A stretch of DNA of 64,000 nt from CAIWHR01 sp963773195 (GTDB lineage: Bacteria > Pseudomonadota > Gammaproteobacteria > Burkholderiales > Casimicrobiaceae), in contig CAVZAE010000011.1 of assembly GCA_963773195.1 (NCBI GenBank), forward strand, positions 95,761 to 159,760, given 5' to 3'. Below are positions 7,379 through 16,971 of this stretch, piece by piece. The notes under the pieces were generated by a model. That model made no database searches. It saw only the letters and a program-made list of their open reading frames with translations, and was not told where the DNA came from. The position numbers and the translations under genes were made by a program. Numbering within the stretch: position 1 is the first letter of the stretch; every line of letters begins with the position of its first letter.

Positions 7379-9718
7379 CTAGCGGGCAGGTCCGGCCGCC
7401 AGCGACGCCGCGAGCCGCGCGTACTCGGGATTCTCCGGATCGAGTTCCGCCAGCGTCTTCGCGTAGCCGACCGCGGCATCGCGCTGGCCCGCCGCTGCGG
7501 AGAAGTGCGCGAGGCCGAAGAGGACATCGCGATCGTACGGATGCGTCTTGAGTGCTGCGGCGAGTACGCGCAGCGCCTCGTCCTTCTTGCCGGAATCATT
7601 GAGCGCGACCGCATAGACGTATGCGTAACGCGGGTTGGTGGGGTCGACCTTCGTTGCCTCGCCCAGCTCGCGCAGTGCGTCGGCACTGCGTTTCTGCCGC
7701 ACGAGCGCGAGCCCGAGCGCGTGGTGGAGCGCGGCGTCCCGGGGGGCCTTGGCCAGGCCTTCGCGCAACACCGTTTCGCCTTCGGTATCGTTGCCCTGCG
7801 CGCGATAGATGTCGGCGAGATTGACGCGAGCCGCCGTTGCCGTTGGATCGAGCGCCAGCGCGTCGCGCAGCTCGGCGGTCGCCTTGGCAGCGTCACCGCG
7901 CGCGACGTAGAGGTTGCCGAGGTTCATGTGGCTTTCGGGCCGATCGGCGTTGTACGCCTGGACCGCGATGTATTCGTCGAGCGCATTCTGGAAACTTCCG
8001 CGGTCTAGCGCGGGAATGCCGCCCTCGGCGGGGCCCGCGAGCGAGCGCGCGGCTTCGATACGCACTGCCTTTACCGGATCGTTGAGCACCCGGGGCAGAT
8101 AGCGGACGCGCGTCGCCGGGTCGGCGCCGCCGATCGCCTCGACCGCGGCCAACCGCACGACGGAATCGGGGTCGTTGAGCGCGAGCGTGACCGCCGGCAG
8201 CGTCGACGGCGAGAGCATTTGGCCCAGCCGGTCGATCGCACTCGCGCGGGCGATCGCGGGGGCATTCGAATCGTCGATGACGGTGAGCAATGCCCCGCGG
8301 GCACCCGGGGCTCCGACGTCGCCAGCCCGCAGTGCGGGCCCGTACGTCTGGAAGCCGGCCGGAGCCTTGCCGGTCCACGACTTGATCGCATCCGCCGCCC
8401 ACTGCGCGCCCTGCTTCGCGTGGCAGTTGCCGCACGCGTTGGGCGTGTCGAGTGTCACCGAGAGATCGGGTCGCGGGATGCGCAGCGAATGATCGCGGCG
8501 CGCATCGATGCGCATGTACGTCGTCGTCGGCATGTGACAGGCGACGCATTCGGCGCCGACTGTGCCTTTCGCGTGATGCGTGTGCGCAACGGCGTCGTAC
8601 TTCGCCGCCTGATGGCAGTTCGCGCAGACGTCGTCGCCCGGCTTGCGCAGTGCCAGCGAGTGGGGATCGTGGCAATCCGAGCAGGTGACGCCCTTCGCGT
8701 TCATCTTGCTCTGGACGAACGACCCCCATTCGTACACTTCGTCGTGGATTTGGCCGTCGGGGTAGTAGAGCCGTTCGTCGAGGCGCGCGAGCCGGTGCGA
8801 GTCCTGCAGCGGCTTACCGGTGGCGATGTCGTCAGAGATCCGCGCGGCGCGCGCGTGGCAGACCGCGCACGTGACGATCTCGCGCGAGGTCGCGCGGGGC
8901 GCGCTGCGCTGCGCGTTCCCGGTTGCCGGCACCGGCGTCCAGGTGACGCCCTTGCGCTCGTCGAGCGCTATCGCGAGGCCGTTGCCGCTGCCCGCGTACG
9001 CCTTGCCGTCCTTGGCCGCCCTGGCTTTCGCGATGTGATCGGCGCCCGGGCCGTGGCACGCCTCGCACGCGACGTTGATCTCCGTCCACGCGGTGGCGAA
9101 CGTCTTCTTCTGCGCGTCGAAGTTCTTGCGCAGCGCCGTCGAGTGGCATTCGGCGCACATGAAGTTCCAGTTCTGGTCGCCGCCGGTCCAGTGCAGGGGA
9201 TCGCCCGCGTGCAGTTTCTGGTCGGGATAGAGGTGAAACCAGCGCTGGCCGCCCTGAGCCTTCGGCCGCGTGTCCCAGGCGATGCCGAGCGCCTGCAGCC
9301 GCCCGCCGGGCAGCTCGATCAGGTATTGCTGCAGAGGGTCGACGCCGAACGTGTAACTGATCTCGAAATCCGCGAGCTTGCCGTCCGGGCCATCGGTGCG
9401 GACAAAATACTTGCCATTGCGTGTAGCGAATGTCGATGTCGTGCCGGCGTAGGTGAACTTGGTGTTCTTGAAGTCGCCCTTGACTGTCGTCTTGTCTGCC
9501 GGCTGCATCGCCAGCTTGTGGTGCGAGCGCGACCACGCGTCGTAGGCGGCCGCGTGGCATTCCTTGCACTCCGCAGCGCCGACGTAGCCCTTGACTGGCA
9601 CCTGCGCAGGGCTGCCCTGCGCGGCTGCACCCAGCGATGTGGCGAGGATTACAGCACCCACGCACGCGGCGAGCGCGCGCACGCTCAGCACGGCGCGACG
9701 CCGACACACCGGCGGCAA
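7379..9718 (-). CDS. Secreted octahaem cytochrome c with HEAT and TPR C-terminal regions
   Basis: 779 residues. An N-terminal signal peptide (RALAACVGAVILATSLGAAAQG) is followed by eight CXXCH haem sites: CKECH 51, CAECH 188, CEACH 218, CAVCH 284, CSDCH 346, CANCH 365, CVACH 391 and CGNCH 429. The layout resembles cytochrome c554/NapC-related multihaem proteins. After the last haem come HEAT-like repeats (about 480-560, e.g. DPDSVVRLAAVEAIGG) and at least four TPRs (about 585-765, e.g. NLGNLYVARGDAAKA). It is probably a periplasmic electron-transfer or small-molecule redox protein docked through its TPRs; the substrate is unknown. It lies directly upstream of the ccm operon on the same strand, and its haems would be attached by those gene products. 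Confidence 0.88.
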   Translation of the reverse strand: MPPVCRRRAVLSVRALAACVGAVILATSLGAAAQGSPAQVPVKGYVGAAECKECHAAAYDAWSRSHHKLAMQPADKTTVKGDFKNTKFTYAGTTSTFATRNGKYFVRTDGPDGKLADFEISYTFGVDPLQQYLIELPGGRLQALGIAWDTRPKAQGGQRWFHLYPDQKLHAGDPLHWTGGDQNWNFMCAECHSTALRKNFDAQKKTFATAWTEINVACEACHGPGADHIAKARAAKDGKAYAGSGNGLAIALDERKGVTWTPVPATGNAQRSAPRATSREIVTCAVCHARAARISDDIATGKPLQDSHRLARLDERLYYPDGQIHDEVYEWGSFVQSKMNAKGVTCSDCHDPHSLALRKPGDDVCANCHQAAKYDAVAHTHHAKGTVGAECVACHMPTTTYMRIDARRDHSLRIPRPDLSVTLDTPNACGNCHAKQGAQWAADAIKSWTGKAPAGFQTYGPALRAGDVGAPGARGALLTVIDDSNAPAIARASAIDRLGQMLSPSTLPAVTLALNDPDSVVRLAAVEAIGGADPATRVRYLPRVLNDPVKAVRIEAARSLAGPAEGGIPALDRGSFQNALDEYIAVQAYNADRPESHMNLGNLYVARGDAAKATAELRDALALDPTATAARVNLADIYRAQGNDTEGETVLREGLAKAPRDAALHHALGLALVRQKRSADALRELGEATKVDPTNPRYAYVYAVALNDSGKKDEALRVLAAALKTHPYDRDVLFGLAHFSAAAGQRDAAVGYAKTLAELDPENPEYARLAASLAAGPAR

Positions 9719-9811
9719 GCCACGACGTTCTCACTTCCCATTCTCGGACTATGATAGCCGACGGGGTACCGCCACGCTAAGATACCGCTCCCTCTCGGAA
9801 CGACCCCTCTC

Positions 9812-12103
9812 ATGCCCGACCAGGAAATCCGCCAGGCTTCACTCGAATATCACCGGCGATACCCGCCGGGCAAGATCTCGATCGCGCCGACCAAGCATCT
9901 CACCAATCAGCGCGACCTGGCGCTCGCGTACTCGCCGGGCGTCGCCGCGGCGTGCGACGAGATCGTCCGCGACCCCGCGCAGGCGCGCGACCTCACGGCG
10001 CGCGGCAACCTGATCGGCGTCGTCACCAACGGTACGGCGGTACTGGGCCTGGGCGCGATCGGCCCGCTGGCGGCGAAGCCGGTGATGGAAGGCAAGGCCG
10101 TCCTCTTCAAGAAGTTCGCCGGCATCGACTGCTTCGACATCGAGGTCAACGAGCGCGACCCCGACAAGCTGGTCGAGATCATCGCCGCGCTCGAGCCTAC
10201 CTTCGGCGGCATCAACCTCGAGGACATCAAGGCGCCCGAGTGCTTCTACGTCGAGAAGAAGCTCCGCGAGCGGATGAAGATCCCCGTCTTCCACGACGAC
10301 CAGCATGGCACCGCGATCATCGTCGGCGCAGCCATCGCCAATGGCCTGCGGGTGGTCGGCAAGGACATCTCGAAGGTCAAGCTCGTCTGCTCAGGCGCGG
10401 GCGCCGCGGCGCTCGCGTGCCTCGATCTGCTGGTCTCGCTCGGCATCCCGCAGAAGAACATCTGGGTGTCCGACATCGCAGGCGTCGTCTACCAGGGCCG
10501 CAAGGAGGAGATGGACGACAACAAGGTGCGCTACGCGCAGAAGACCGACGCGCGCAAGCTCTCCGACATCCTGCCTGGTGCCGACATCTTCCTCGGGCTC
10601 TCGGCCGCGAAGGTGCTGAAACCCGAGTGGCTCAAGTCGATGGCGGACAAGCCGCTCATCATGGCGCTCGCCAATCCGGAGCCCGAGATCATGCCCGATC
10701 TGGCCAAGGAGGCGCGGCCCGACGCGATCATCGCCACCGGCCGCTCCGACTTTCCGAACCAAGTCAACAACGTGCTCTGCTTCCCGTTCATTTTCCGCGG
10801 CGCGCTCGACGTCGGCGCGACGACAGTGAACGAGGCGATGAAGCTCGCCACCGTGCGCGCGCTCGCGGATCTGGCGATGGCCGAGCAGTCCGACATCGTC
10901 GCCCAGGCTTACGACGTCGAGGGCCTGCACTTCGGCCCCGACTACCTGATCCCGAAGCCGTTCGATCCGCGGCTGATCGTCAACATCGCACCCGCGGTAG
11001 CCAAGGCCGCGATGGATTCGGGCGTGGCCACGCGGCCCATCGCCGACCTCGTGGCCTATCGCGAGCGGCTGACCCAATTCGTCTATCACTCGGGCTTATT
11101 GATGAAGCCCATCTTCGCCGCCGCGAAGAAAGAGCCCGGGCGCATCGTCTACGCGGAAGGCGAGGACGAGCGCGTGATGCGCGCGGTGCAGGTAGTGGTG
11201 GACGAGAAACTCGCCCGGCCGATCCTCATCGCGCGGCCGGCCGTCTTCGAGCAGAACGTCGAGCGCTTCGGGCTGAGGCTGAAGGCCGGGACCGACGTCG
11301 AAATCGTCAACCCGGAATCCGATCCGCGCTATCGCGCGTACTGGACCGAGTACTACCGCCTCACGCAGCGCAGTGGCGTGACACAGCAATACGCGAAGAT
11401 CGAGATGCGGCAGCGCCTGACGCTGATCGCCGCGATGATGGTCCACCAGGGCGACGCCGACGGCATGCTGTGCGGCACGTCCGGCCCGCATGAGGTACAC
11501 CGGCGCTATATCGACCAGGTGATCGGGCTGCGCAAGGGTGCCAAGGTCTCCGCGGCGATGAACGCGGTGATCCTGCCCACACGGACGGTTTTCATCGCCG
11601 ACACCTACGTCAACCTCGACCCGACGGCGGAGCAGCTGGCCGAGATCGCGATGCTTGCGGTCGACGAGCTCCGCCGCTTCGGCATTGCGCCCAAAGTGGC
11701 GCTTCTGTCGCATTCCAGCTTCGGCAGCAGCGCGAGCCCGCAGGCCCGCAAGATGCAGGCGGCGCTGTCGATGCTGACACTGATGGACCCCACGCTCGAG
11801 GCCGAGGGTGAGATGCACGGCGACGCCGCGCTGGACGAGGAGGTGCGACTGCGCGTGTTCCCCAACTCGCGGCTCAAGGGCGAGGCGAACCTGCTGATCA
11901 TGCCGACGCTGGACGCCGCCAACATCGCGTTCAACCTGCTCAAGGTCGCGGCTGGCGGTGGCGTGACGCTGGGACCGGTACTGCTGGGCGTCGCCAAGCC
12001 CGCGCACATCCTCACGCCGTCGGCGACCGTGCGGCGGATCGTCAACATGACGGCACTGACGGTGGTAGACGCGAACGTTCAGAGGCAGCAGGCGCTGATC
12101 TAG
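9812..12103 (+). CDS. maeB: NADP-dependent malic enzyme with phosphotransacetylase-like domain (MaeB)
   Basis: 763 residues, the normal MaeB length. MaeB oxidatively decarboxylates malate to pyruvate with NADP+. The malic N-terminal domain (residues 1-160) includes VFHDDQHGTAI near residue 155, followed by the Rossmann nucleotide fold with GAGAAALACLDLL. From about residue 430 a PTA-like domain (RIVYAEGEDERVMRAV, LCGTSGPHEVHRRYIDQVIG) completes the protein; in MaeB this part is regulatory, not a working phosphotransacetylase. It is divergent from the cytochrome gene across 93 bp and is followed immediately by RNA candidate A. Confidence 0.96.
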   Translation: MPDQEIRQASLEYHRRYPPGKISIAPTKHLTNQRDLALAYSPGVAAACDEIVRDPAQARDLTARGNLIGVVTNGTAVLGLGAIGPLAAKPVMEGKAVLFKKFAGIDCFDIEVNERDPDKLVEIIAALEPTFGGINLEDIKAPECFYVEKKLRERMKIPVFHDDQHGTAIIVGAAIANGLRVVGKDISKVKLVCSGAGAAALACLDLLVSLGIPQKNIWVSDIAGVVYQGRKEEMDDNKVRYAQKTDARKLSDILPGADIFLGLSAAKVLKPEWLKSMADKPLIMALANPEPEIMPDLAKEARPDAIIATGRSDFPNQVNNVLCFPFIFRGALDVGATTVNEAMKLATVRALADLAMAEQSDIVAQAYDVEGLHFGPDYLIPKPFDPRLIVNIAPAVAKAAMDSGVATRPIADLVAYRERLTQFVYHSGLLMKPIFAAAKKEPGRIVYAEGEDERVMRAVQVVVDEKLARPILIARPAVFEQNVERFGLRLKAGTDVEIVNPESDPRYRAYWTEYYRLTQRSGVTQQYAKIEMRQRLTLIAAMMVHQGDADGMLCGTSGPHEVHRRYIDQVIGLRKGAKVSAAMNAVILPTRTVFIADTYVNLDPTAEQLAEIAMLAVDELRRFGIAPKVALLSHSSFGSSASPQARKMQAALSMLTLMDPTLEAEGEMHGDAALDEEVRLRVFPNSRLKGEANLLIMPTLDAANIAFNLLKVAAGGGVTLGPVLLGVAKPAHILTPSATVRRIVNMTALTVVDANVQRQQALI

Positions 12104-12135
12104 GGCCAAGTCTGCAGCGAGGCGGAGTCCGGTTT

Positions 12136-12336
12136 GTAGGAGCACTCCTACGCCCCAATAAGCCAATGCCTCGTTGCGCGCATCTCGGGTCTGTCGAACA
12201 ATGATGTCGTCACCGAAGCGGCCTTTTTGCCAGGTTTGGTCTCGTCGAAGGAGCGATCCGTCGAACGACCGATGCTGAAGAACAGCGATCTGTAACGGTG
12301 ACATCAGCGGCCGCACATGCGGCCGCTTCTCTTTTC
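12136..12336 (+). ncRNA. Candidate structured RNA, copy A
   Basis: No coding signal. A ~200-nt stretch matches a second stretch at 27298-27497 in sequence blocks, spacing and foldable elements. Elements: hairpin GTAGG/CCTAC with a 6-nt loop (12136-12151); shared block AATGCCTCGTTG (about 12165-12176); a 7-bp long-range stem GTCACCG (12209-12215) with CGGTGAC (12296-12302); inside it a hairpin with GGTC/GACC base (12238-12241, 12267-12270) and tip GGA-GCGA-TCC carrying a GNRA tetraloop (12250-12259); and a terminator. It could be an independent sRNA or the 3' UTR of maeB, whose stop is 32 bp upstream. I do not recognise a named RNA family. Confidence 0.6.
12306..12336 (+). terminator. Intrinsic terminator closing RNA copy A
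   Basis: A perfect 9-bp stem AGCGGCCGC / GCGGCCGCT with loop ACAT (12306-12327) is followed by TCTCTTTTC. The U-rich side is on the plus strand only, so it ends transcripts from maeB or RNA A. Confidence 0.8.
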
Positions 12337-12614
12337 ATGTGTTGAAGTTTCCATTCCCGAGGGACATCTCCTACATCCATGTCAGGCGGGGCTGATTCCC
12401 ACGGCCTTGGGATCGGTCTAGGTTGGCAATGTCCCGTCATGCAGGAAGCCCACCAATGCAACTCGGGAACCAAGTCGGGAACGCATCGTACTGGGAAAGG
12501 CGGCGGTTCATGGGTGATTGGGGCCCTCCACCGTTGCGAACGGCGTCCGAAACGCACACTTGCACTACGCACGGCGCAGGCGATGGATCTATCGACGCTG
12601 CGGTCGACAAGAGC

Positions 12615-13028
12615 GTGACGGATGAAAGCTCTAGACCATTGAAGGTCTATATCGTCGAGGACTCACCTATCACCCGGCAGTTTCTCGCTTCCGCGATCCA
12701 GAGCGCCGGTGCGAGTTTGAGCGGTAGCAGCGCCGAGGCCCCGACGGCCGTCGGTGACGTGTTCGCTCTCCAGCCGGATCTGATCCTGATCGACATCAGC
12801 CTGGCGTCCGGCAGCGGATTCGACGTGCTCAAGATGCTGCAGGATCACGGCCTCGCTCCAGCGGCCATCAAGGTGGTCCTCACCAACTATACGGATGCGG
12901 AATACAGGAATCGCAGCGTTAGTCTTGGCGCCGATCGATTCTTCGACAAATCGTCGGAGATTCCGCAAGCCTTGGCATTGATCGACATCGTCGCCGCTGA
13001 AGGGAGCCGCGGTTCCCCATTGCTTTAA
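12615..13028 (+). CDS. Single-domain response regulator (CheY-like receiver)
   Basis: 137 residues from the GTG at 12615. The receiver fold is clear: VYIVEDSPITRQFL (acidic pocket), phospho-acceptor Asp in LILIDISLASGSGFDVLKML (about residue 58), the Thr/Ser switch in KVVLTNYT, and the conserved Lys in RFFDKSSE. There is no output domain, so it would signal through protein contact or as a phosphate sink. The frame is open upstream to 12423 with possible ATGs at 12423 and 12510, but those residues show no family resemblance. No histidine kinase is adjacent. Confidence 0.8.
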   Translation: MTDESSRPLKVYIVEDSPITRQFLASAIQSAGASLSGSSAEAPTAVGDVFALQPDLILIDISLASGSGFDVLKMLQDHGLAPAAIKVVLTNYTDAEYRNRSVSLGADRFFDKSSEIPQALALIDIVAAEGSRGSPLL

Positions 13029-13078
13029 AGCGGCCCGTTCGCTCTGGAGCACGGGGGTAGGCTTCTGCGACGCGAGGT

Positions 13079-16000
13079 CTAGCGCGCGCCGGGCGTCGAT
13101 CCGAGCGTCAGCGCAATTCCCCCCAACGTCGGGCCGAATGCATCGGGCGCCGCGGGCGTCCTGAAGCGACGGATCGCGGTACGCGCCGCGACCGTCGTGC
13201 CCGGTCCGGCCACGGTGACACCGGTGATATCCGATCCTCCGCGCGGCTGCGCCAGGGGCAAGGCGCCGCGCAGATCGGCGGCCGCCGTGACCCTCGCGCT
13301 CATGAACGGAGGATTCGGCGAGCAGAATCGCCTCAGTACCGTCGCTGCGATCGTCCCGTGCTCGAAAACGTCCTTCAGCACCAGCCCCATTGGCGTAAAC
13401 GGCGAGATCACCAGCGCGGGCACGCGCGGCCCCAGCTTTCCGCTGTTCTGGCCAAGCAGCGGCGTTGCGTTCGTCGGCGGATCGATGTGATCGTAGAAAC
13501 CCCCATGCTCGTCGTAGACGATGATCAACATCGTGCTCTTCCAGCCGTTGGGATTGGTTCGCTGCGAAAACAGCGTGTTGTAGACGTCCTGGATGAAGAG
13601 CTGGCCGAAGTGGACGTCCGACGGTGGCGCGTCGTCATTGTCCTGCGGCGAGTTGATCCCGGCGGGCAGGTCGCCGAACAGCGGGTCGACCCACGTGAAG
13701 CTCGGCAAGCCGGCCTGGACCCTCGCGTGGAACCCATTGACCGGATCGGCATACTCCCTCACGTTGACCATGTCGAACGAGTAGCGGGTGAACGCACGCA
13801 TCATGCTTGCGCGCTGCTGGAAATACACCCAGCTGACCCCGCGCGCGCCGAGGAGATCGAACAGCGTGGGAGCTTCGGAGGGCGTGAAGGTCTTGTAGTC
13901 CGGGGTATTCACCTCCGGCTCGCCCCAGCTGTCGCGATTCAGGTCGCCTGTCATCGCGACGAAGCGGTTCGGCCAGGTCGGTCCGGGGTGCGAGCAGAAC
14001 CAGTGGTCGCACACCGCGTAGTTACGCGCGAGGAAGTCGTAGAACCAAAGCTCCTTGGCGCCGTAGTAACCCATCACGATCCGCAGCTGGTCCGGGTTGT
14101 CGCCGGCTTTCATCCGCGCGTAGTCGCTGACGAAATGCTTCATCCCGTCGGCCATCTGGTCCTTCACGTTTTCGTGGCTGTGGTCGGGGCTCAGCGCTTC
14201 GGTGTTGATGATGTGGGTATCGGTGAGGAGCGTGGGATAGTAGTACTTCCCCTTGTAAAAGTTGTATTGCGTCGCGGCGGTCTCGCTCTCCCAGCGGAGG
14301 CCTTCGATGTCGGATCGCCCGCCCTCGCGACTCAGGTACCCGAGCATGTGATCGAACGAGCGGTTCTCCATCATCACGAGGACAATGTGCTCGACCTTGG
14401 CGAGATCGCCCGGCGTTGTCGCCGGATGCGGCGGATGAACGATCGGCCCGACCGGCGCGGGCACGTTCGGCTTCCAGACGGTGTCGCCATCGCCGCGCGG
14501 CGCATAGACCGCGTCCGGGAAAAGCGGCGGGTCGTCCAGTTGCAGCGAGAACACTTTCCACGCCGAGACGCCGGTCGAGTCCGTGGCCTGGACGACGAGC
14601 GTGGCGTTCCGCGCAGCGCCGGTAGGCGTGCCTTCGATCACGCCCTGCGCCAGCAGCGCGAGGCCGTCCGGGAGGTTGGGTGCCGACCACGAGTAATGGG
14701 CTCCGACGGTGCCATGCGCCGTGAGTTGGACCGCGTAGGGATGCGTGATTACGGCGAGCGGCAGCGGGTCGTTCGTCGTGATGGCGACGTTCGCGGTGTT
14801 GATCGCAATGACGTAGGGACGCGAGGCCGACGCGCCGGCCGAATCGGCGACCGTCGCAGTGACGCTGAAGGCACCCGCCGCCGTCGGCACGCCGCTCAGC
14901 GTCGATCCATTCGTGGTGGTGCCCGGAGGAAGCGTGCCTGCGATCGTCCAGCTGTAAGGCGGTGTCCCGCCAAATGCCTGGAAGACCTGCGAATAGGCGG
15001 TGCCGACGATGCCGCTCGCCGGGTTCGCCTGGCTCAGCGTCAGAGCCATTGCCGAAAGGGTTCCGATGTCGACCGAGGTGACGATGTCGCTGCTGGCTGG
15101 CGGCAGCGAGCCGACGTACTGGATCACCACATCGCCCTGCGGGCCGCCCGGCGGCACCGGCTGAGAGTTCACGGGATCGTAGCTCACGCCATCGACCGTG
15201 AACGCGGCACCGAGCAGCCACGGCGTGACCGCCGCGCCGACCTCCAGCGCGTGACCGTCCAGAAATGACTTCGCGCTCGAGATCAGGCCCTCAATCGCGC
15301 CCTTCGCCGCGTCCATGTACGCGAAATTGGTGTCGAGCTTCGCGATGAAGTCGGTTCCGACCTGGGACACGTAGCCCACCACCGAAGCCATCGGATCGGG
15401 ACCGTACGGCGCCAGGAAGAACTTCACGTTGACACTGAAGGGCTGGACGCTGAAGCCGAGCCCCGCGAAACTCCCGCTGATCGGCTGATTGTTGATCCCC
15501 GTGAATTGCACCGTGAGCTGAACGTAAGCCAGCTTGCCGGTCAGGCCGTCGTACCCGCTGTCGGACGAATACATATTGAGGCGAACGTCGCTGATCTGGA
15601 TAGCGGGGAACTGCAGCGTGGGGATGCTGCCGAGGAGGTAATCCAGATCGGGAAGCCCGTAGTAGGAGGCGACCTCCGGATCGAACCGGATCATCAGGTC
15701 GCCACCCTCGAATTCCAGCGAAATGTACTTGCGGTCGTTCCAGTTGTTGTCGAAGCCCTGCTGGAAGAAAGCCAGCGGAATGCGTCGCGTGAGAAGGGGA
15801 TAAAGGCTTGGGAACGGGTTCAGCGAGACGTTGTACGAAAAGCTGCCGGCGGGAGCGCCCGGCGCGAGCTGCAGCTGCACCCTCCAGGTCGAATCTCCGT
15901 CGGATGGCGTCTGCTGCAGCGGAAGGATGTTCAAGCCGCTCGCGACCAGATGGTCTCCGTGGTACAGATCCATCTTCAGGTCCACGACCGTCGATCCGCC

Positions 16001-16288
16001 ACCGCCACCACCGCCGCCTCCTCCCCCTCCGTGTCCGGGACCGATCGGAGGCAGCGGTCGACGGCCTCGAGAGAGCGCGCGTGTCCCAATGGCTCCGGCC
16101 ATTCTCGGCGTCGGGTGTCCGGGAAATTCGGGCCCGCCCGGATGAACCGGCGGCTGCGTGATCACTCCCAGTTGCTTCGCGTACAAGTGGAATTCGCCCG
16201 GTGTCATCGTCGGCAGGCGATACATACGTACGTCGCCCGGAGACAGCTCGATCACGGTCGACGCGTTCAGGTAGGCAAACGTCGTCAT
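13079..16288 (-). CDS. Large phosphoesterase (acid phosphatase/phospholipase C family) with Ig-like domains
   Basis: 1069 residues. An unrecognised N-terminal region (1-400) has a proline-rich part and a 12-glycine run near residues 88-99. Two putative Ig (He_PIG-type) modules follow at about 415-590 (FGGTPPYSWTIAGTLPPGTT; a second with YSWSAPNLPDGLAL). The C-terminal catalytic domain (about 630-1015) is of the PF04185 phosphoesterase type: HIVLVMMENRSFDHMLGYL, CSHPGPTWPNRF, IIVYDEHGGFYDHIDPP. Such enzymes cleave phosphate monoesters or phospholipids and are normally exported. No cleavable signal peptide is visible (N-terminus MTTFAYLNASTVIELS), so export by a non-Sec route or an intracellular role is possible. 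Confidence 0.85.
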   Translation of the reverse strand: MTTFAYLNASTVIELSPGDVRMYRLPTMTPGEFHLYAKQLGVITQPPVHPGGPEFPGHPTPRMAGAIGTRALSRGRRPLPPIGPGHGGGGGGGGGGGGSTVVDLKMDLYHGDHLVASGLNILPLQQTPSDGDSTWRVQLQLAPGAPAGSFSYNVSLNPFPSLYPLLTRRIPLAFFQQGFDNNWNDRKYISLEFEGGDLMIRFDPEVASYYGLPDLDYLLGSIPTLQFPAIQISDVRLNMYSSDSGYDGLTGKLAYVQLTVQFTGINNQPISGSFAGLGFSVQPFSVNVKFFLAPYGPDPMASVVGYVSQVGTDFIAKLDTNFAYMDAAKGAIEGLISSAKSFLDGHALEVGAAVTPWLLGAAFTVDGVSYDPVNSQPVPPGGPQGDVVIQYVGSLPPASSDIVTSVDIGTLSAMALTLSQANPASGIVGTAYSQVFQAFGGTPPYSWTIAGTLPPGTTTNGSTLSGVPTAAGAFSVTATVADSAGASASRPYVIAINTANVAITTNDPLPLAVITHPYAVQLTAHGTVGAHYSWSAPNLPDGLALLAQGVIEGTPTGAARNATLVVQATDSTGVSAWKVFSLQLDDPPLFPDAVYAPRGDGDTVWKPNVPAPVGPIVHPPHPATTPGDLAKVEHIVLVMMENRSFDHMLGYLSREGGRSDIEGLRWESETAATQYNFYKGKYYYPTLLTDTHIINTEALSPDHSHENVKDQMADGMKHFVSDYARMKAGDNPDQLRIVMGYYGAKELWFYDFLARNYAVCDHWFCSHPGPTWPNRFVAMTGDLNRDSWGEPEVNTPDYKTFTPSEAPTLFDLLGARGVSWVYFQQRASMMRAFTRYSFDMVNVREYADPVNGFHARVQAGLPSFTWVDPLFGDLPAGINSPQDNDDAPPSDVHFGQLFIQDVYNTLFSQRTNPNGWKSTMLIIVYDEHGGFYDHIDPPTNATPLLGQNSGKLGPRVPALVISPFTPMGLVLKDVFEHGTIAATVLRRFCSPNPPFMSARVTAAADLRGALPLAQPRGGSDITGVTVAGPGTTVAARTAIRRFRTPAAPDAFGPTLGGIALTLGSTPGAR

Positions 16289-16422
16289 GAGGCCTCCGCG
16301 TGCTGGGCTGGCGATGCTACGCCTTCACGAGCCGGACCGCCAACAGCAGTTGCCGCGGGCGCCGACAGGCGAATTTGAGCTACGATTCCGCGTTCGAGTC
16401 ATCCCTTCCGAAAGCAGATCCC

Positions 16423-16877
16423 ATGAACTCTTCACTCACGTTCGTCTCAACTATCTTCCGCCTCATCGCCGCGGTCGCCCTTTTGGCGCTGGCCACCGCC
16501 TGTGCCACGCCCGGACCGCCGCCGGTCGATACGAGCCAGCTGCTGGCGGTGGGGTTCAAGGTGCTGGACGCGAAGACCCCGACGCAGGTCGAGCGACTGC
16601 AGGCGCTGCCCTCGGGCAAGCTGACGGAGTGGCAAAACACGGGCAAGCAATTCTATGTCTACCCGGACTTCGCCAAGAACAGCTCTACGTCGGCAGGCCC
16701 GCGGAATATCAGGCTTACCTGCGGCTCGTCCCCGGCGCCGCCGGACCCACGCTGGCCCAGCAGTCGTCGGCCGACATGGCGAACTACGCGAAGCAGGACG
16801 CCGGCATGAGTCTTCTGACCGCGCGCGATGCCGACGATCCCTATTGGTGGAGCTTGGACAACATCGGCTTTCGCTGA
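16423..16877 (+). pseudogene. Small lipoprotein, frameshifted
   Basis: The gene starts ATGAACTCT at 16423 and encodes a signal with lipobox-like LATAC, then KVLDAKTPTQVERLQALPSG and KQFYVYPDFA. Near 16680 the coding signal moves by one base and continues with QLYVGRPAEYQAYLRL to DDPYWWSLDNIGFR, stop at 16875-16877. Joining the frames gives a coherent ~150-residue protein, so a single-base indel (real or assembly) breaks it. Function unknown. Confidence 0.65.
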
Positions 16878-16971
16878 CGTCGGGTCTTGGGGAGTCCGAC
16901 CGTCGGGCCAGCATCATCAACTGTCCGCTGCGAAGGTAGCGATCGGCAGATCCGCCACGGGAGAGGCACAG

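Noticed and set aside
12136..12336. RNA copies A and B as MITEs or transposon ends
   Set aside because: No terminal inverted repeats or target duplications; instead a directional terminator and conserved internal pairings.
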